Source: Streptococcus respiraculi (lineage in GTDB: Bacteria; Bacillota; Bacilli; Lactobacillales; Streptococcaceae). Taken from it: a stretch of 64,000 bases of DNA. A program made the position numbers and the translations under genes. The notes beneath the pieces were generated by a model. That model made no database searches. It was given only the letters and a program-made list of their open reading frames with translations, and had not been told where the DNA came from. How positions within the stretch are numbered: position 1 is the first letter of the stretch; the number at the start of each line of letters is the position of its first letter. Of this stretch, positions 9,421 through 20,227 are shown piece by piece. The DNA lies in NCBI RefSeq assembly GCF_003595525.1, contig NZ_CP022680.1:1390001-1454000 (forward strand), given 5' to 3'.

Positions 9421-10179
9421 ATGACAGCACCGATTTTACAAGTCAAAGACTTGTCTGTTTATTACAATAAGAAAAAGGCTCTGAACAATGTTTCCATTGA
9501 TTTTTATCCGAATGAAATCACGGCTCTGATTGGTCCGTCGGGTTCTGGGAAATCAACTCTTTTGCGTTCGATTAACCGCATGGGGGATTTGAATCCTGAG
9601 GTGACCTTGACAGGAGCGATTGACTACAATGGTCGAAATATTTATAGTCCGCGGACTGACACGGTTGATTTGCGCAAAGAAATTGGTATGGTTTTCCAAC
9701 AGCCCAATCCTTTCCCGATGACCATTTATGAAAATGTTGTCTATGGTTTACGCATCAACGGTGTCAAGGACAAACAGATTCTAGATGAAGCAGTGGAGAA
9801 ATCCTTAATAAGCGCCTCCATTTGGGACGAAGTCAAGGATCGCTTGCACGATTCGGCGATTGGGTTATCAGGTGGTCAGCAACAACGGGTTTGTGTGGCG
9901 CGGGTTCTTGCAACCAGTCCTAAAATTATCCTCCTCGATGAGCCGACATCAGCGCTTGATCCGATTTCAGCAGGAAAAATTGAAGACACCTTATATGGCT
10001 TGAAAGACAAGTATACTATGGTCTTGGTAACGCGTTCGATGCAGCAAGCCTCACGGATTTCAGACAGAACAGGCTTCTTCCTAGACGGGGATTTAATTGA
10101 ATACGATAAGACCAAGCAAGTCTTCTTGAACCCTCGTAATAAGGAAACCGAAGATTACATCACAGGAAAATTTGGATAA
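9421..10179 (+). CDS. pstB2: phosphate ABC transporter ATPase PstB2
   Basis: Second ATP-binding subunit. Walker [10 protein letters not shown], signature L-S-G-G-Q-Q-Q-R and Walker [13 protein letters not shown] are intact, but the switch histidine is replaced: the segment reads V-T-R-S-M-Q-Q where PstB1 has V-T-H-N-M-Q-Q. One ATP site of a mixed dimer may therefore be catalytically weak. I start at ATG 9421; the TTG three bases earlier is less likely. phoU follows 18 bases later. Confidence 0.95.
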   Translation: MTAPILQVKDLSVYYNKKKALNNVSIDFYPNEITALIGPSGSGKSTLLRSINRMGDLNPEVTLTGAIDYNGRNIYSPRTDTVDLRKEIGMVFQQPNPFPMTIYENVVYGLRINGVKDKQILDEAVEKSLISASIWDEVKDRLHDSAIGLSGGQQQRVCVARVLATSPKIILLDEPTSALDPISAGKIEDTLYGLKDKYTMVLVTRSMQQASRISDRTGFFLDGDLIEYDKTKQVFLNPRNKETEDYITGKFG

Positions 10180-10197
10180 TAAAAAGGAACAATCACA

Positions 10198-10854
10198 ATG
10201 CTAAGAACACAATTTGAAGAAGAACTAGACAAATTGCACAACCAGTTTTATGCCATGGGAAATGAGGTTCTGGGGCAAATCAATAATACTGTCCAAGCCT
10301 TCATCACGCATGACCGTGAATTGGCCAAAGAAGTCATCGAATCAGATGCCAAAATCAATGCTTTTGAAATTAAGCTAGAGAAAAAGTCGCTTGAAATTAT
10401 TGCTTTACAACAACCAGTATCAACTGACTTGCGTACGGTTATCACTGTTTTGAAGGCCACTAATGACTTAGAGCGTATGGGTGACCATGCGGTATCTATT
10501 GCAGAAGCAGCTATTCGAATGAAAGGGGAAGTCCGTATTCAGGTTGTGGAAGCTGAAATTAAGAGAATGGGACGAGAAGTTCGAAGATTAGTAGAATCTG
10601 CTTTGGAATTATACCTCAACGAAGGGGATATGGAGCAGGCCTATGAACTTGCAGCTCATGACGAAATCATCAACCAATACTACAATACCATTCAAGATTT
10701 GGCGACAGAAGAAATCAAAAAAAATCCAGAGGCCTTGATTGCTGGACGTGATTACTTCCAAGTCATTTCCTACCTTGAACGAATCGGTGATTACGCCAAA
10801 AATATCTGTGAGTGGATCGTTTATCTACGTACAGGAAATATTACAGAATTATAA
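10198..10854 (+). CDS. phoU: phosphate transport regulator PhoU
   Basis: All-helical negative regulator that couples Pst transporter state to signalling. Two PhoU repeats are recognisable by the E-R-M-G-D-H-A segment in the first and E-R-I-G-D-Y-A-K-N-I in the second, which are the metal-binding E/DxxxD-type helices. Length 218 is normal. It is the last gene of the pst operon and is followed by a terminator. Confidence 0.96.
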   Translation: MLRTQFEEELDKLHNQFYAMGNEVLGQINNTVQAFITHDRELAKEVIESDAKINAFEIKLEKKSLEIIALQQPVSTDLRTVITVLKATNDLERMGDHAVSIAEAAIRMKGEVRIQVVEAEIKRMGREVRRLVESALELYLNEGDMEQAYELAAHDEIINQYYNTIQDLATEEIKKNPEALIAGRDYFQVISYLERIGDYAKNICEWIVYLRTGNITEL

Positions 10855-10946
10855 AAAATCTTGACAGAGTCCAGATTTCAAAACGTAGACAAACCCTATC
10901 AGAGCTAGAAAAATGTTTATTTTTTGGCTTGACTACCATGTAACAG

Positions 10947-10995
10947 AAACTCTTAGAAATGCTGCTATATCGGCATTATTAAGAGTTTTTTTATT
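10947..10995 (+). terminator. terminator after phoU
   Basis: AACTCTTA and TAAGAGTT form an 8-bp stem, with an inner AATGC/GCATT pairing, followed by a run of T. The ~90 bases between phoU and this stem, and the ~160 bases from it to ciaR, contain no gene I can support. Confidence 0.85.
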
Positions 10996-11125
10996 TCTCA
11001 AGTAAAAAGAAAAAAGATTGGAGGAAATTGTCAAAATGGACTTTTTCTTCAATCTGAAATCAGGCCTCTGTCCAGGTTTTTTAGCTTCTTTTAAGTTTAA
11101 TGGGGTAAACTTATAGGAAATATCA

Positions 11126-11134
11126 TGGTATAAT
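11126..11134 (+). promoter_or_regulatory. extended -10 promoter of ciaRH
   Basis: TGG followed by TATAAT at 11129-11134, with no good -35. An AGGAGAGG ribosome site at 11143-11150 precedes the ATG at 11155. A TTTAAG half-site lies just upstream, but I do not see the complete CiaR direct repeat (TTAAG-N5-TTAAG). Confidence 0.6.
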
Positions 11135-11154
11135 GGAGAAATAGGAGAGGTAGA

Positions 11155-11829
11155 ATGATTAAGATATTACTTGTAGAAGATGACTTGAGCTTATCAAATT
11201 CCGTATTTGATTTTTTGGCTGATTTTGCAGATGTCATGCAGGTATTTGACGGTGATGAGGGCCTGTATGAAGCCGAATCAGGGGTCTACGACCTGATTTT
11301 GCTGGATTTGATGTTACCAGAAAAAGACGGCTTCCAAGTTCTCAAGGAATTGCGGGCTAAAGGCATTACGACGCCTGTCCTCATTACAACTGCTAAGGAA
11401 AGTTTGGACGATAAGGGACACGGCTTTGAATTGGGAGCGGATGATTACTTGACTAAGCCCTTTTATCTAGAAGAGTTGAAAATGCGGATTCAAGCCCTTT
11501 TGAAGCGTTCGGGGAAATTCAATGAAAATGTGCTAACGTTTGGCGATTTGTCTGTTGATCTTTCGACCAATACTGCCACTGTAAATGGTAGCGAAGTCGA
11601 ATTGCTCGGGAAAGAGTTTGACCTGCTGATTTATTTCTTGCAGAATCAGAATGTCATTTTACCAAAGACACAAATTTTTGACCGAATTTGGGGATTTGAT
11701 AGCGATACGACTATTTCGGTTGTAGAGGTCTATGTCTCCAAAATTAGAAAAAAATTGAAAGGGACGACCTTTGGTGAGCAGCTGCAAACTCTCAGAAGTG
11801 TCGGGTATATCTTGAAAAATGCTGATTAA
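11155..11829 (+). CDS. ciaR: response regulator CiaR
   Basis: OmpR-family response regulator of the CiaRH system, which in streptococci controls competence, cell-wall stress and beta-lactam tolerance through small RNAs and HtrA. The receiver domain has Asp9/Asp10, phosphoacceptor Asp51 and Lys101; a winged-helix DNA-binding domain fills the C-terminal half. The sequence is recognisably CiaR along its whole 224-residue length. It overlaps ciaH by 11 bases. Confidence 0.96.
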   Translation: MIKILLVEDDLSLSNSVFDFLADFADVMQVFDGDEGLYEAESGVYDLILLDLMLPEKDGFQVLKELRAKGITTPVLITTAKESLDDKGHGFELGADDYLTKPFYLEELKMRIQALLKRSGKFNENVLTFGDLSVDLSTNTATVNGSEVELLGKEFDLLIYFLQNQNVILPKTQIFDRIWGFDSDTTISVVEVYVSKIRKKLKGTTFGEQLQTLRSVGYILKNAD

Positions 11830-13198
11830 ATTTCGCAAACTCTATCACACGGATAATTTTTCTTATTTTATCCGTTATTTTGCTGTTTTTACCCTCATTT
11901 TCGGCCTGATGACTGTGATTATTTTCCAACTCATGCGCTCGACCATGTATCAGACATCAGATGAGAATTTCAAGGAAATTGCGAGTTCGCCAGAGATGAT
12001 CATGGAATTTGCACGAGCCCGTGGGCTATCGCCTGAGGCAGAAATCATTTGGGAAAAAAATACCAATGCAGAAAAGCCTGCTAAGGGTGCAAATGCGGAT
12101 GACGATAAGCAGGAGGACAAGTTCTTTTATCCGACTTCCAAGATGCGTCTCAATGCCAATTACCACGTAATCCTCTATGACAGTAAGGGTAATCGTCTCA
12201 ATCAAGTGGATTATTTTTCGGGGTTAGCCAGCTTAAAAGTGGGTAAAAATTCTTTAGACGCTATTACGGAGTGTGCAGTGACCACCCCTTTTGGTGAAAA
12301 AGAATATTATCGCTGCATGACGATTGCCTTGCCGACCAATGCCGTTTCAGCTTATACGGGTCTGGATATTAAGTATGCGACCATTCTCTTTAATACTAGC
12401 CAGATTAAGTCATCGATTGCCTCGTATGAATCAACCGTTATGATTGTCATGATTGGGTTCTGGCTGATTTCGATTGTGGCCAGCATCTATCTTTCGAATG
12501 TCAGCATGCGTCCGATTCTAGCGAGTTTCCAAAAGCAGAAGGAATTTGTCGAAAATGCCAGCCACGAATTACGAACCCCTCTAACAGTCTTGCAAAATCG
12601 TTTGGAAAGCCTATTTAGACATCCTGAATCAACCATTATGGATAGTAGTGAGAACATTGCCTCAAGCCTAGCAGAAGTGCGCAATATGCGGTTGTTAACG
12701 ACCAATTTATTAAATCTCGCTCGGCGTGATGACGGCCTAAAACCCGAAATCGTAGAAGTCCAGCCTGCTTTCTTTGATGAAATCTTGACCAACTATAGCA
12801 TCATGGCTAAGGAAAATGGGAAAATCTTGGAAGTCAATAATCAGGTCAAGGAGTTGATTCGGACAGATAAGACCTTGCTCAAGCAGTTGATAACTATTCT
12901 CGTGGACAATGCGATGAAGTATTCAGAAGAGGACGGGCATATCTGGATTGACGTCTTGCTAAAAGACCGCTTCCTAGTAATCAAAGTTGCAGATAATGGT
13001 CTTGGGATCAGCTCTGAAAATAAAAAGAAGATTTTTGATCGTTTCTACCGAGTTGACAAGGCTAGAACCCGCCAAAAAGGTGGTTTTGGACTCGGCTTAT
13101 CTCTAGCCAAACAAATTATCGAAACACTACATGGTAGCATTAGTGTTCAAGACAATCAACCAAAGGGAACGATTTTCGAAGTTAGATTACCGAAGTAA
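11819..13198 (+). CDS. ciaH: sensor histidine kinase CiaH
   Basis: Membrane sensor kinase partner of CiaR. Two membrane segments flank an extracellular region of about 165 residues. The phosphoacceptor His249 lies in A-S-H-E-L-R-T-P-L, followed by N-box D-N-A-M-K-Y and G-boxes D-N-G-L-G-I and G-G-F-G-L-G-L. Length 459 is slightly longer than usual CiaH (about 445), owing to a charged, Lys/Asp-rich stretch in the outer region around residues 82-100. Confidence 0.95.
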   Translation: MLIKFRKLYHTDNFSYFIRYFAVFTLIFGLMTVIIFQLMRSTMYQTSDENFKEIASSPEMIMEFARARGLSPEAEIIWEKNTNAEKPAKGANADDDKQEDKFFYPTSKMRLNANYHVILYDSKGNRLNQVDYFSGLASLKVGKNSLDAITECAVTTPFGEKEYYRCMTIALPTNAVSAYTGLDIKYATILFNTSQIKSSIASYESTVMIVMIGFWLISIVASIYLSNVSMRPILASFQKQKEFVENASHELRTPLTVLQNRLESLFRHPESTIMDSSENIASSLAEVRNMRLLTTNLLNLARRDDGLKPEIVEVQPAFFDEILTNYSIMAKENGKILEVNNQVKELIRTDKTLLKQLITILVDNAMKYSEEDGHIWIDVLLKDRFLVIKVADNGLGISSENKKKIFDRFYRVDKARTRQKGGFGLGLSLAKQIIETLHGSISVQDNQPKGTIFEVRLPK

Positions 13199-13215
13199 TA
13201 CCGGAAATAATTATA

Positions 13216-13275
13216 AATGGGGTGAGATAGAAGTCGATTTCTAAGAAATGACGGCTTCCATCTCATGCCCATTTT
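13216..13275 (+). terminator. long hairpin terminator after ciaH
   Basis: A stem of about 20 bp pairs 13216-13236 with 13254-13273 and contains the sequence GTGAGATAGAAGTCG, which recurs in the terminator at 24993-25054. Likely the end of ciaRH and a dispersed terminator family. Confidence 0.75.
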
Positions 13276-13345
13276 GTTGCTGAAAAGACTGAAAAATAGC
13301 AATTTTCTGATTTTCCTCATAATCATGGAAAAGTTATGATAACGA

Positions 13346-13373
13346 TTGCATTATTTCATTTTTATGCTAAAAT
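13346..13373 (+). promoter_or_regulatory. promoter of the flavoprotein gene
   Basis: TTGCAT at 13346-13351 and TAAAAT at 13368-13373, spacing 16, with an extended TG. Confidence 0.7.
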
Positions 13374-13375
13374 AG

Positions 13376-15208
<1,833 letters not shown>

Positions 15209-15218
15209 TATGCGATAA

Positions 15219-15248
15219 AAAAGGCTAAGTTTTACTGCTTAGCCTTTT
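15219..15248. terminator. bidirectional terminator
   Basis: AAAAGGCTAAG and CTTAGCCTTTT pair perfectly around an 8-base loop, with A runs on the left and T runs on the right, between convergent genes. Its last base touches the MITE that follows. Confidence 0.9.
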
Positions 15249-15352
15249 ATAGTGGATTGAATAAAGATTAGGACATTGTTAAGTCGCTTTGATGAACATC
15301 AGTTCTATCTGCAGCTCCTTGCCTTGTCCTATTCCTTTTTCAATCCACTATA
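15248..15352. mobile_element. RUP-like MITE (105 bp)
   Basis: TATAGTGGATTGA at 15248-15260 is repeated as its exact reverse complement at 15340-15352, and the similarity extends imperfectly to about 28 bp at each end. The element begins and ends with TA, the target of IS630-type transposases. Size and structure resemble RUP elements of pneumococcus (about 107 bp); family membership is inference. It has no coding capacity of its own but contains the 3' end of the adjacent minus-strand gene. Confidence 0.75.
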
Positions 15353-15850
15353 CTTATTCATAAATTCATCTAATTCTCTCTGATTGCGGAGGATAGTGAC
15401 CTTATCCGCATAGGTTTGAGAGATTCTTTGGTAGCGCATCTGGGCTTTTTGAGAGCGGCCATCTTTTAGAATCCAACGGATAAACTCCCAGTCCAGTTTT
15501 TCGAGGCAGCCCTCCGCGCTACTCTCACGGACTCGTCCAGCATAGGTGATATAACGTTTTACAGCACGGTACAAACAATTCCAGCGTGAAAATGCCATCA
15601 GGATAATCTGATCCGCCTCTTCCATGCGTTCTTGATAGCAGAAGGCGCTATAATTTCCTTCAATGACCCATGAATCATTCTCTAAAAAAGTCTGGAGCTG
15701 GTTGCGCATGTCTTCATCTGGTCGTTCCTGCCAGTTAGGAAGAAATCGCAACTTATCCAAATGTAGACAGGGAATCCCATAATGTTTACTAAGATGGCTA
15801 GCTAACGTTGATTTACCAGAAGCACTGTAGCCGATGATTGCAATTTTCAT
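15329..15850 (-). CDS. P-loop nucleotide kinase, FlaR / topology-modulation family
   Basis: Small AAA/adenylate-kinase-like protein of 173 residues, annotated in many genomes as DNA topology modulation protein. Walker A is G-Y-S-A-S-G-K-S-T near the N-terminus, followed by the family's H-L-D-K-L-R-F-L-P-N-W segment. The substrate is unknown. The last seven codons (Y-S-G-L-K-K-E) and the stop lie inside the MITE, so the natural C-terminus has been replaced. A GAAAGG ribosome site precedes the ATG at 15850. Confidence 0.85.
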   Translation of the reverse strand: MKIAIIGYSASGKSTLASHLSKHYGIPCLHLDKLRFLPNWQERPDEDMRNQLQTFLENDSWVIEGNYSAFCYQERMEEADQIILMAFSRWNCLYRAVKRYITYAGRVRESSAEGCLEKLDWEFIRWILKDGRSQKAQMRYQRISQTYADKVTILRNQRELDEFMNKYSGLKKE

Positions 15851-15904
15851 GTCAAAACCTTTCTAGAAATTTGGATAAAAAAAGAAGCCAGAAGGCTCTT
15901 TTTA

Positions 15905-16138
15905 TTAAGCAAGTTTTGATGCAAGACGTGCTTTGTCGCGGCTTGCTTTGTTTTTGTGAATCAAACCTTTAGTTTCTGCTTTATCGATAGCTGAGCTAGC
16001 AGCGCGGAAAAGCTCCTCAGAAGGATTTGCTTCAAATGCTTTGATTGCAGTACGCATAGCTGATTTTTGAGCTGAGTTTTTTTCGTTTTGTTTTACGTTC
16101 AATTCAGCACGTTTGATAGCTGACTTAATGTTTGCCAA
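15905..16138 (-). CDS. rpsT: 30S ribosomal protein S20
   Basis: Ribosomal protein binding 16S rRNA, 77 residues, Lys/Ala rich. The conserved start (M)-A-N-I-K-S-A-I-K-R is preceded by a TTG codon at 16136-16138, placed 8 bases after a perfect GGAGG. An in-frame ATG five codons upstream would put the ribosome site inside the coding region and is rejected. A TTG/UUG start is known for rpsT in Escherichia coli, where it serves feedback control. Confidence 0.95.
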   Translation of the reverse strand: MANIKSAIKRAELNVKQNEKNSAQKSAMRTAIKAFEANPSEELFRAASSAIDKAETKGLIHKNKASRDKARLASKLA

Positions 16139-16210
16139 TGGTTTCACCTCCACCTTTTCTATACTAACTATACTATTATATCTGAAAAAATAGTTTTTGA
16201 CAAGAGGAAA

Positions 16211-17131
16211 TTATTTTTTCAAGTAAATTTCATCAATCTCATGATTTTTTGCCTTATGAAGAATGATATCTGCTCGATGTCGAGTTGGTTCAATATAATC
16301 TTTTAGATTGACCAAGTTAATTTTCTCCCAGATGTTATGGGCAAATGCGGTAATTTCGTCTTCAGACATGTCCAAAAAGCGATGATAGTAATTGCTAGGA
16401 TTGCTTTCTGCCAGTTTCAACAATTTCTTAAAGCGCTCCAAGTACCAGCTTTCGATATGTTCTACTGTCGCATCAACATAAATAGCCAAATCAAAATAAT
16501 CGCTGACATAGAGATGCTGGTTTTGAGGGTTCTGAAAGACATTTATGCCCTCGACAATCAGAAAATCAGGTGCCGAAATAGTCTGATGTTGGTCTGGAAC
16601 AATATCGTAGACCTCGTGGGAATAGACTGGAATCTGGAAATCATGTCCATTTTCAATGGTGTTTAAAAAGTCGAGGAGCAACTCCATATTGTAGGACTCA
16701 GGAAAGCCTTTGCGATCGAGAAGGTTTCTCTCTTTTAGAACAGCATTAGGATAGAGAAAGCCGTCTGTTGTGACCATTTCGACCTTTGCATGCTTAAAGG
16801 TTCGTGTTAGCAAAATCTGCAAGAGCCTGCTGGTTGTCGATTTTCCAACAGCCACACTACCTGAAATTCCAATGATAAAGGGCTGGGTCTTGATTTTTTT
16901 CTGTAAAAAGAGACTTTTCGAGAACGAGAGGTCTTCACTAGCCTTCTTATAAATCCGAATCAGATTGATAAGCGGGAGATAGATATCAAGAACATCTTGG
17001 AGGCTGATCGTATCGTTAAAACTTTTAATCGAATTTAGCTCTTCCTGCGTCAGCGGAAGGGTGGTATTTCGATGCAATTGCTGCCAAGTTTGTCGGCTGA
17101 TTTTTTCAAAATTGATCAATTCATTCTTCAT
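16211..17131 (-). CDS. coaA: pantothenate kinase, type I
   Basis: First enzyme of coenzyme A synthesis, phosphorylating pantothenate. Walker [10 protein letters not shown] is at residues 91-99, and the R-K-G-F-P-E-S-Y and V-E-G-I-N-V-F motifs of the CoaA/PRK family follow. Start 17131 gives the usual 306 residues; an open extension to 17278 would run through the promoter. The ATG lies 6 bases behind a TGC-TACAAT box, so the transcript is probably leaderless. The S component and coaBC are at 47-49 kb. Confidence 0.95.
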   Translation of the reverse strand: MKNELINFEKISRQTWQQLHRNTTLPLTQEELNSIKSFNDTISLQDVLDIYLPLINLIRIYKKASEDLSFSKSLFLQKKIKTQPFIIGISGSVAVGKSTTSRLLQILLTRTFKHAKVEMVTTDGFLYPNAVLKERNLLDRKGFPESYNMELLLDFLNTIENGHDFQIPVYSHEVYDIVPDQHQTISAPDFLIVEGINVFQNPQNQHLYVSDYFDLAIYVDATVEHIESWYLERFKKLLKLAESNPSNYYHRFLDMSEDEITAFAHNIWEKINLVNLKDYIEPTRHRADIILHKAKNHEIDEIYLKK

Positions 17132-17137
17132 AGCACT

Positions 17138-17146
17138 ATTGTAGCA
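17138..17146 (-). promoter_or_regulatory. extended -10 promoter of coaA, leaderless
   Basis: On the minus strand TGC-TACAAT is followed after exactly 6 bases by the coaA ATG (17129-17131). No ribosome site is possible downstream of the predicted start. Confidence 0.7.
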
Positions 17147-17192
17147 TGATTTGTGGCAAGTGTAAAATGATTGGGAAGGGGAATGCAAATTC

Positions 17193-17221
17193 TTGTAAAC
17201 GTTTTTATTAAATGATATAAT
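17193..17221 (+). promoter_or_regulatory. promoter of nucleoside operon, leaderless first gene
   Basis: TTGTAA at 17193-17198, spacer 17, TATAAT at 17216-17221 with extended TGA. The first ATG (17228) again comes exactly 6 bases after the -10 box. Confidence 0.75.
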
Positions 17222-17227
17222 AAGAGT

Positions 17228-17818
17228 ATGGCAAATATGTATTACGAGAAAAATCCTAGTGTGGCTCATGATTTTCATGAGCTTCGTGTCACTCTGCTAG
17301 GTCAAGAAATGTTTTTCATGACGGACGCAGGCGTGTTCAGCAAGAAGATGGTAGACTACGGTAGCCAAGTGCTTTTAAATACAGTAGATGTAGACAAGGG
17401 GAAAAGATTATTAGACGTGGGCTGTGGATATGGCCCACTTGGTTTGACTTTGGGGAAGGTTTTTGGAGTAGTTCCAACCATGGTCGATATTAACAGTCGT
17501 GCCGTTGATTTGGCCATTAAAAATGCCGAGAGAAATAAGGTCGAAGCCACTATTTTTCAGTCCAATATCTATGAAGAAGTATCAGGAACGTTTGATTATG
17601 TAATTTCAAATCCACCAATTCGAGCAGGAAAGGCGGTTGTCCATGAAATTATTGAAGGTGCTTACAACTATTTGATAGATTCTGGACGACTGACCATCGT
17701 GATTCAGAAAAAGCAAGGCGCTCCAAGCGCCAAAGCCAAAATGGAGGAGGTTTTCGGCAACTGTACTATCTTGAAAAAAGATAAGGGATATTATATTTTA
17801 GAAAGTGTGAAAGAATGA
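17228..17818 (+). CDS. class I SAM-dependent methyltransferase, RsmC-like
   Basis: Methyltransferase small-domain protein of 196 residues. The SAM-binding motif [11 protein letters not shown] and the catalytic S-N-P-P-I-R-A-G-K (NPPY-type, base amino-methylation) place it with RsmC/RlmG-like rRNA guanine methyltransferases; the target is not proven. It opens the nucleoside salvage operon and overlaps pdp by 4 bases (ATGA). The same linkage is common in streptococci. Confidence 0.9.
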   Translation: MANMYYEKNPSVAHDFHELRVTLLGQEMFFMTDAGVFSKKMVDYGSQVLLNTVDVDKGKRLLDVGCGYGPLGLTLGKVFGVVPTMVDINSRAVDLAIKNAERNKVEATIFQSNIYEEVSGTFDYVISNPPIRAGKAVVHEIIEGAYNYLIDSGRLTIVIQKKQGAPSAKAKMEEVFGNCTILKKDKGYYILESVKE

Positions 17819-19092
17819 GGACAGTCGACTTAATTCAGAAAAAGCGGGACGGTCATGAACTCACGACAGATGAAATCAACTGGCTGATTAGTGGTTATGC
17901 TACAGGTAGTGTGCCTGATTATCAAATGGCAGCCTTTGCGATGGCGATTTACTTCCGAGGCATGTCTACGAAAGAAATCTCTGATTTGACTATGGCCATG
18001 GTCGCAAGCGGGGAAGAAATTGATCTTTCGGCAATTTCAGGTATTAAAGTAGATAAACACTCCACTGGGGGTGTCGGTGACAAGGTCACCCTGATTTTGG
18101 CGCCACTGGTTGCTAGCTTTGGTGTACCTGTTGCTAAAATGAGCGGTCGTGGTTTGGGTCATACAGGTGGTACCTTGGATAAGTTAGAATCCATTAAGGG
18201 TTACCAGATTGAAGTGACCCAGGATCAGTTTATCAAGCAAGTACAGGACATTGGCGTATCGGTCATCGGTCAGTCTGATAATATGGTCAAGGCCGACAAG
18301 TTGCTCTATGCTCTTCGCGATGTGACAGCAACAGTTGATATCATCCCATTGATTGCAAGTTCTGTCATGTCTAAGAAAATTGCTGCTGGAGCCGATGCGA
18401 TTTTACTAGATGTAACGGTTGGTGAGGGCGCCTTTATGAAAAACATTGAGGATGCTCGTAAGCTGGCAGAAACCATGGTTGAACTCGGAAAAGCAGTCGG
18501 CAGAAAAACGGTTGCGGTGATTACCGACATGTCTCAGCCTGTTGGAACCAGCATCGGTAATCGTCTTGAGATTCTTGAAGCCTTAGAGATTTTACAAGGC
18601 AAGGGACGCAAGGACGTAACCGAATTTATCTGTGAATTGGCACAAATCATGCTGGGACTTGCAAATGTCAAAAAGACAGTAGAAGAAGTCCTGGCGCATT
18701 TGCTCGACGGATCTGCCCTTCGAAAATTTGAAGAAATGATAGTTGCTCAAGGTGGTGACCTAGAGGACTTGTATCGTCAGGTCCGCGTTTCACATCAAGT
18801 GCCTGTTTTGGCGCAAGAAAGTGGCTACATTACAGCCTTGCCAGCCTTAGAATTTGGCCTGTTTGCTATGAAATTAGGAGCAGGACGGGCAGTCAAGACT
18901 GATTCGCTTGATTACGAAACCGGAATTGTTTTCCGCAAAAAAGTCGGGGAAGCAGTCGAAGCAGGTCAAGAAATCGCAACGATTTACGCAAATGAAAATA
19001 TTTCGGAAAATATGCTTACAAATTTCCAAAAAAATGTTAAAATAGGAAATGCAAGTGTAAAGACGAAAGAAATTATAGAAATTGTTTCATAA
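17815..19092 (+). CDS. pdp: pyrimidine-nucleoside phosphorylase
   Basis: Phosphorolysis of uridine, thymidine and deoxyuridine to base and (deoxy)ribose-1-phosphate. The signature [18 protein letters not shown] and phosphate-binding [10 protein letters not shown] are intact. Length 425 is standard. Its product deoxyribose-1-phosphate feeds, after isomerisation, into DeoC encoded next door. Confidence 0.96.
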   Translation: MRTVDLIQKKRDGHELTTDEINWLISGYATGSVPDYQMAAFAMAIYFRGMSTKEISDLTMAMVASGEEIDLSAISGIKVDKHSTGGVGDKVTLILAPLVASFGVPVAKMSGRGLGHTGGTLDKLESIKGYQIEVTQDQFIKQVQDIGVSVIGQSDNMVKADKLLYALRDVTATVDIIPLIASSVMSKKIAAGADAILLDVTVGEGAFMKNIEDARKLAETMVELGKAVGRKTVAVITDMSQPVGTSIGNRLEILEALEILQGKGRKDVTEFICELAQIMLGLANVKKTVEEVLAHLLDGSALRKFEEMIVAQGGDLEDLYRQVRVSHQVPVLAQESGYITALPALEFGLFAMKLGAGRAVKTDSLDYETGIVFRKKVGEAVEAGQEIATIYANENISENMLTNFQKNVKIGNASVKTKEIIEIVS

Positions 19093-19108
19093 TGTACGGA
19101 GAAAAAAC

Positions 19109-19771
19109 ATGAAATTAAATAAATATATCGATCATACACTACTTAAACCAAATGCTACGAAAGAACAAATCTTAGCGATTATCGCAGAAGCAAAAGAATA
19201 TGACTTTGCAAGCGTCTGTGTCAACCCAACTTGGGTAGCTCTTTCCGCTCAGGAGTTGAAAGAGACAGATGTAAAAGTTTGTACCGTTATCGGTTTTCCT
19301 CTAGGAGCAAATACGCCAGCGGTTAAAGCCTTTGAAACTAAAGATGCTATTGCAAATGGCGCAGATGAAATCGACATGGTGATTAACGTCGGCGCACTTA
19401 AATCACAAGATTACGAAGCGGTGCTAGCAGATATTCAAGCCGTTGTTGACGCAAGTGGCGATAAGTTGGTCAAAGTTATTATCGAAACTTGCTTGTTGAC
19501 GGATGAAGAAAAAGTCAAAGCTTGTCAATTATCACAAGAAGCAGGTGCTGATTTTGTCAAGACCTCTACTGGCTTTTCAACTGGTGGTGCTACAGTAGAA
19601 GATGTAGCCTTGATGAGAAAAACAGTTGGACCAGATATGGGAGTGAAAGCATCTGGTGGCGCTCGTTCTTACGAAGATGCCAAAGCCTTTATCGAAGCAG
19701 GTGCAACTCGTATTGGCGCTTCTTCTGGTGTAGCGATTATGAAGGGAGAAAAGGCGGATGGCGACTACTGA
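19109..19771 (+). CDS. deoC: deoxyribose-phosphate aldolase
   Basis: Splits deoxyribose-5-phosphate into acetaldehyde and glyceraldehyde-3-phosphate. The Schiff-base lysine is in V-K-V-I-I-E-T, and the second lysine in V-K-A-S-G-G. The start at 19109 ([12 protein letters not shown]) has a CGGAG site 9 bases upstream; an earlier ATG at 19082 adds unconserved residues. 220 residues. The end overlaps cdd by 14 bases. Confidence 0.96.
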   Translation: MKLNKYIDHTLLKPNATKEQILAIIAEAKEYDFASVCVNPTWVALSAQELKETDVKVCTVIGFPLGANTPAVKAFETKDAIANGADEIDMVINVGALKSQDYEAVLADIQAVVDASGDKLVKVIIETCLLTDEEKVKACQLSQEAGADFVKTSTGFSTGGATVEDVALMRKTVGPDMGVKASGGARSYEDAKAFIEAGATRIGASSGVAIMKGEKADGDY

Positions 19772-20147
19772 TTTGATTGATTTATCTATTGAAGTTAGTA
19801 AAAAAGCCTATGTTCCTTATTCGCACTTTCCGATTGGTGCGGTCTTAGTGGCAAAAGACGGTCAGATTTTTACAGGCGTTAATATTGAAAATGCTAGTTT
19901 TGGCTTGACCAACTGTGGTGAGCGCACAGCGATTTTTAAAGCTGTTTCAGAAGGTGTCTTGGAATTTTCAGAGCTCATCGTCTACGGTGAAACAGAAAAG
20001 CCAGTTTCTCCATGTGGCGCATGTCGCCAAGTCATGGCAGAATTTTTTAATCAGGATTTAAAAGTAACATTAGTTGCTAAAGATAAATCGACAGTCGAGA
20101 TGACAGTCGGGGAGTTACTTCCGTATTCTTTTACAGACTTAACGTAA
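19758..20147 (+). CDS. cdd: cytidine deaminase
   Basis: Deaminates cytidine and deoxycytidine to uridine forms, feeding Pdp. The zinc site of the small tetrameric class is complete: N-C-G-E-R-T-A (Cys ligand and catalytic Glu) and P-C-G-A-C-R-Q (two Cys ligands). 129 residues. The ATG lies inside the end of deoC. Confidence 0.96.
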   Translation: MATTDLIDLSIEVSKKAYVPYSHFPIGAVLVAKDGQIFTGVNIENASFGLTNCGERTAIFKAVSEGVLEFSELIVYGETEKPVSPCGACRQVMAEFFNQDLKVTLVAKDKSTVEMTVGELLPYSFTDLT

Positions 20148-20156
20148 GTTTGTAAG

Positions 20157-20172
20157 ACAGCCATTTGGCTGT
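20157..20172 (+). terminator. weak hairpin after cdd
   Basis: ACAGCC-attt-GGCTGT followed by ATTATTT. A short stem that may give partial termination before the transporter genes. Confidence 0.45.
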
Positions 20173-20227
20173 ATTATTTCCATTTTGCAACGAAAGTTGC
20201 ACAAAGAATTTTTAGGAGGGTTCAGAA

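Noticed and set aside
10861-10946. Small RNA between phoU and its terminator (TTGACA and TTGACT boxes)
   Set aside because: No -10 box at the right distance from either -35-like sequence; left as untranslated region.
11085-11115. CiaR autoregulation site before ciaR
   Set aside because: Only one TTTAAG half-site is visible; the second repeat at the required 5-base spacing is missing.
17132-17278. Longer coaA reading frame
   Set aside because: The extension crosses the coaA -10 box and the divergent promoter, and CoaA normally starts near 17131.
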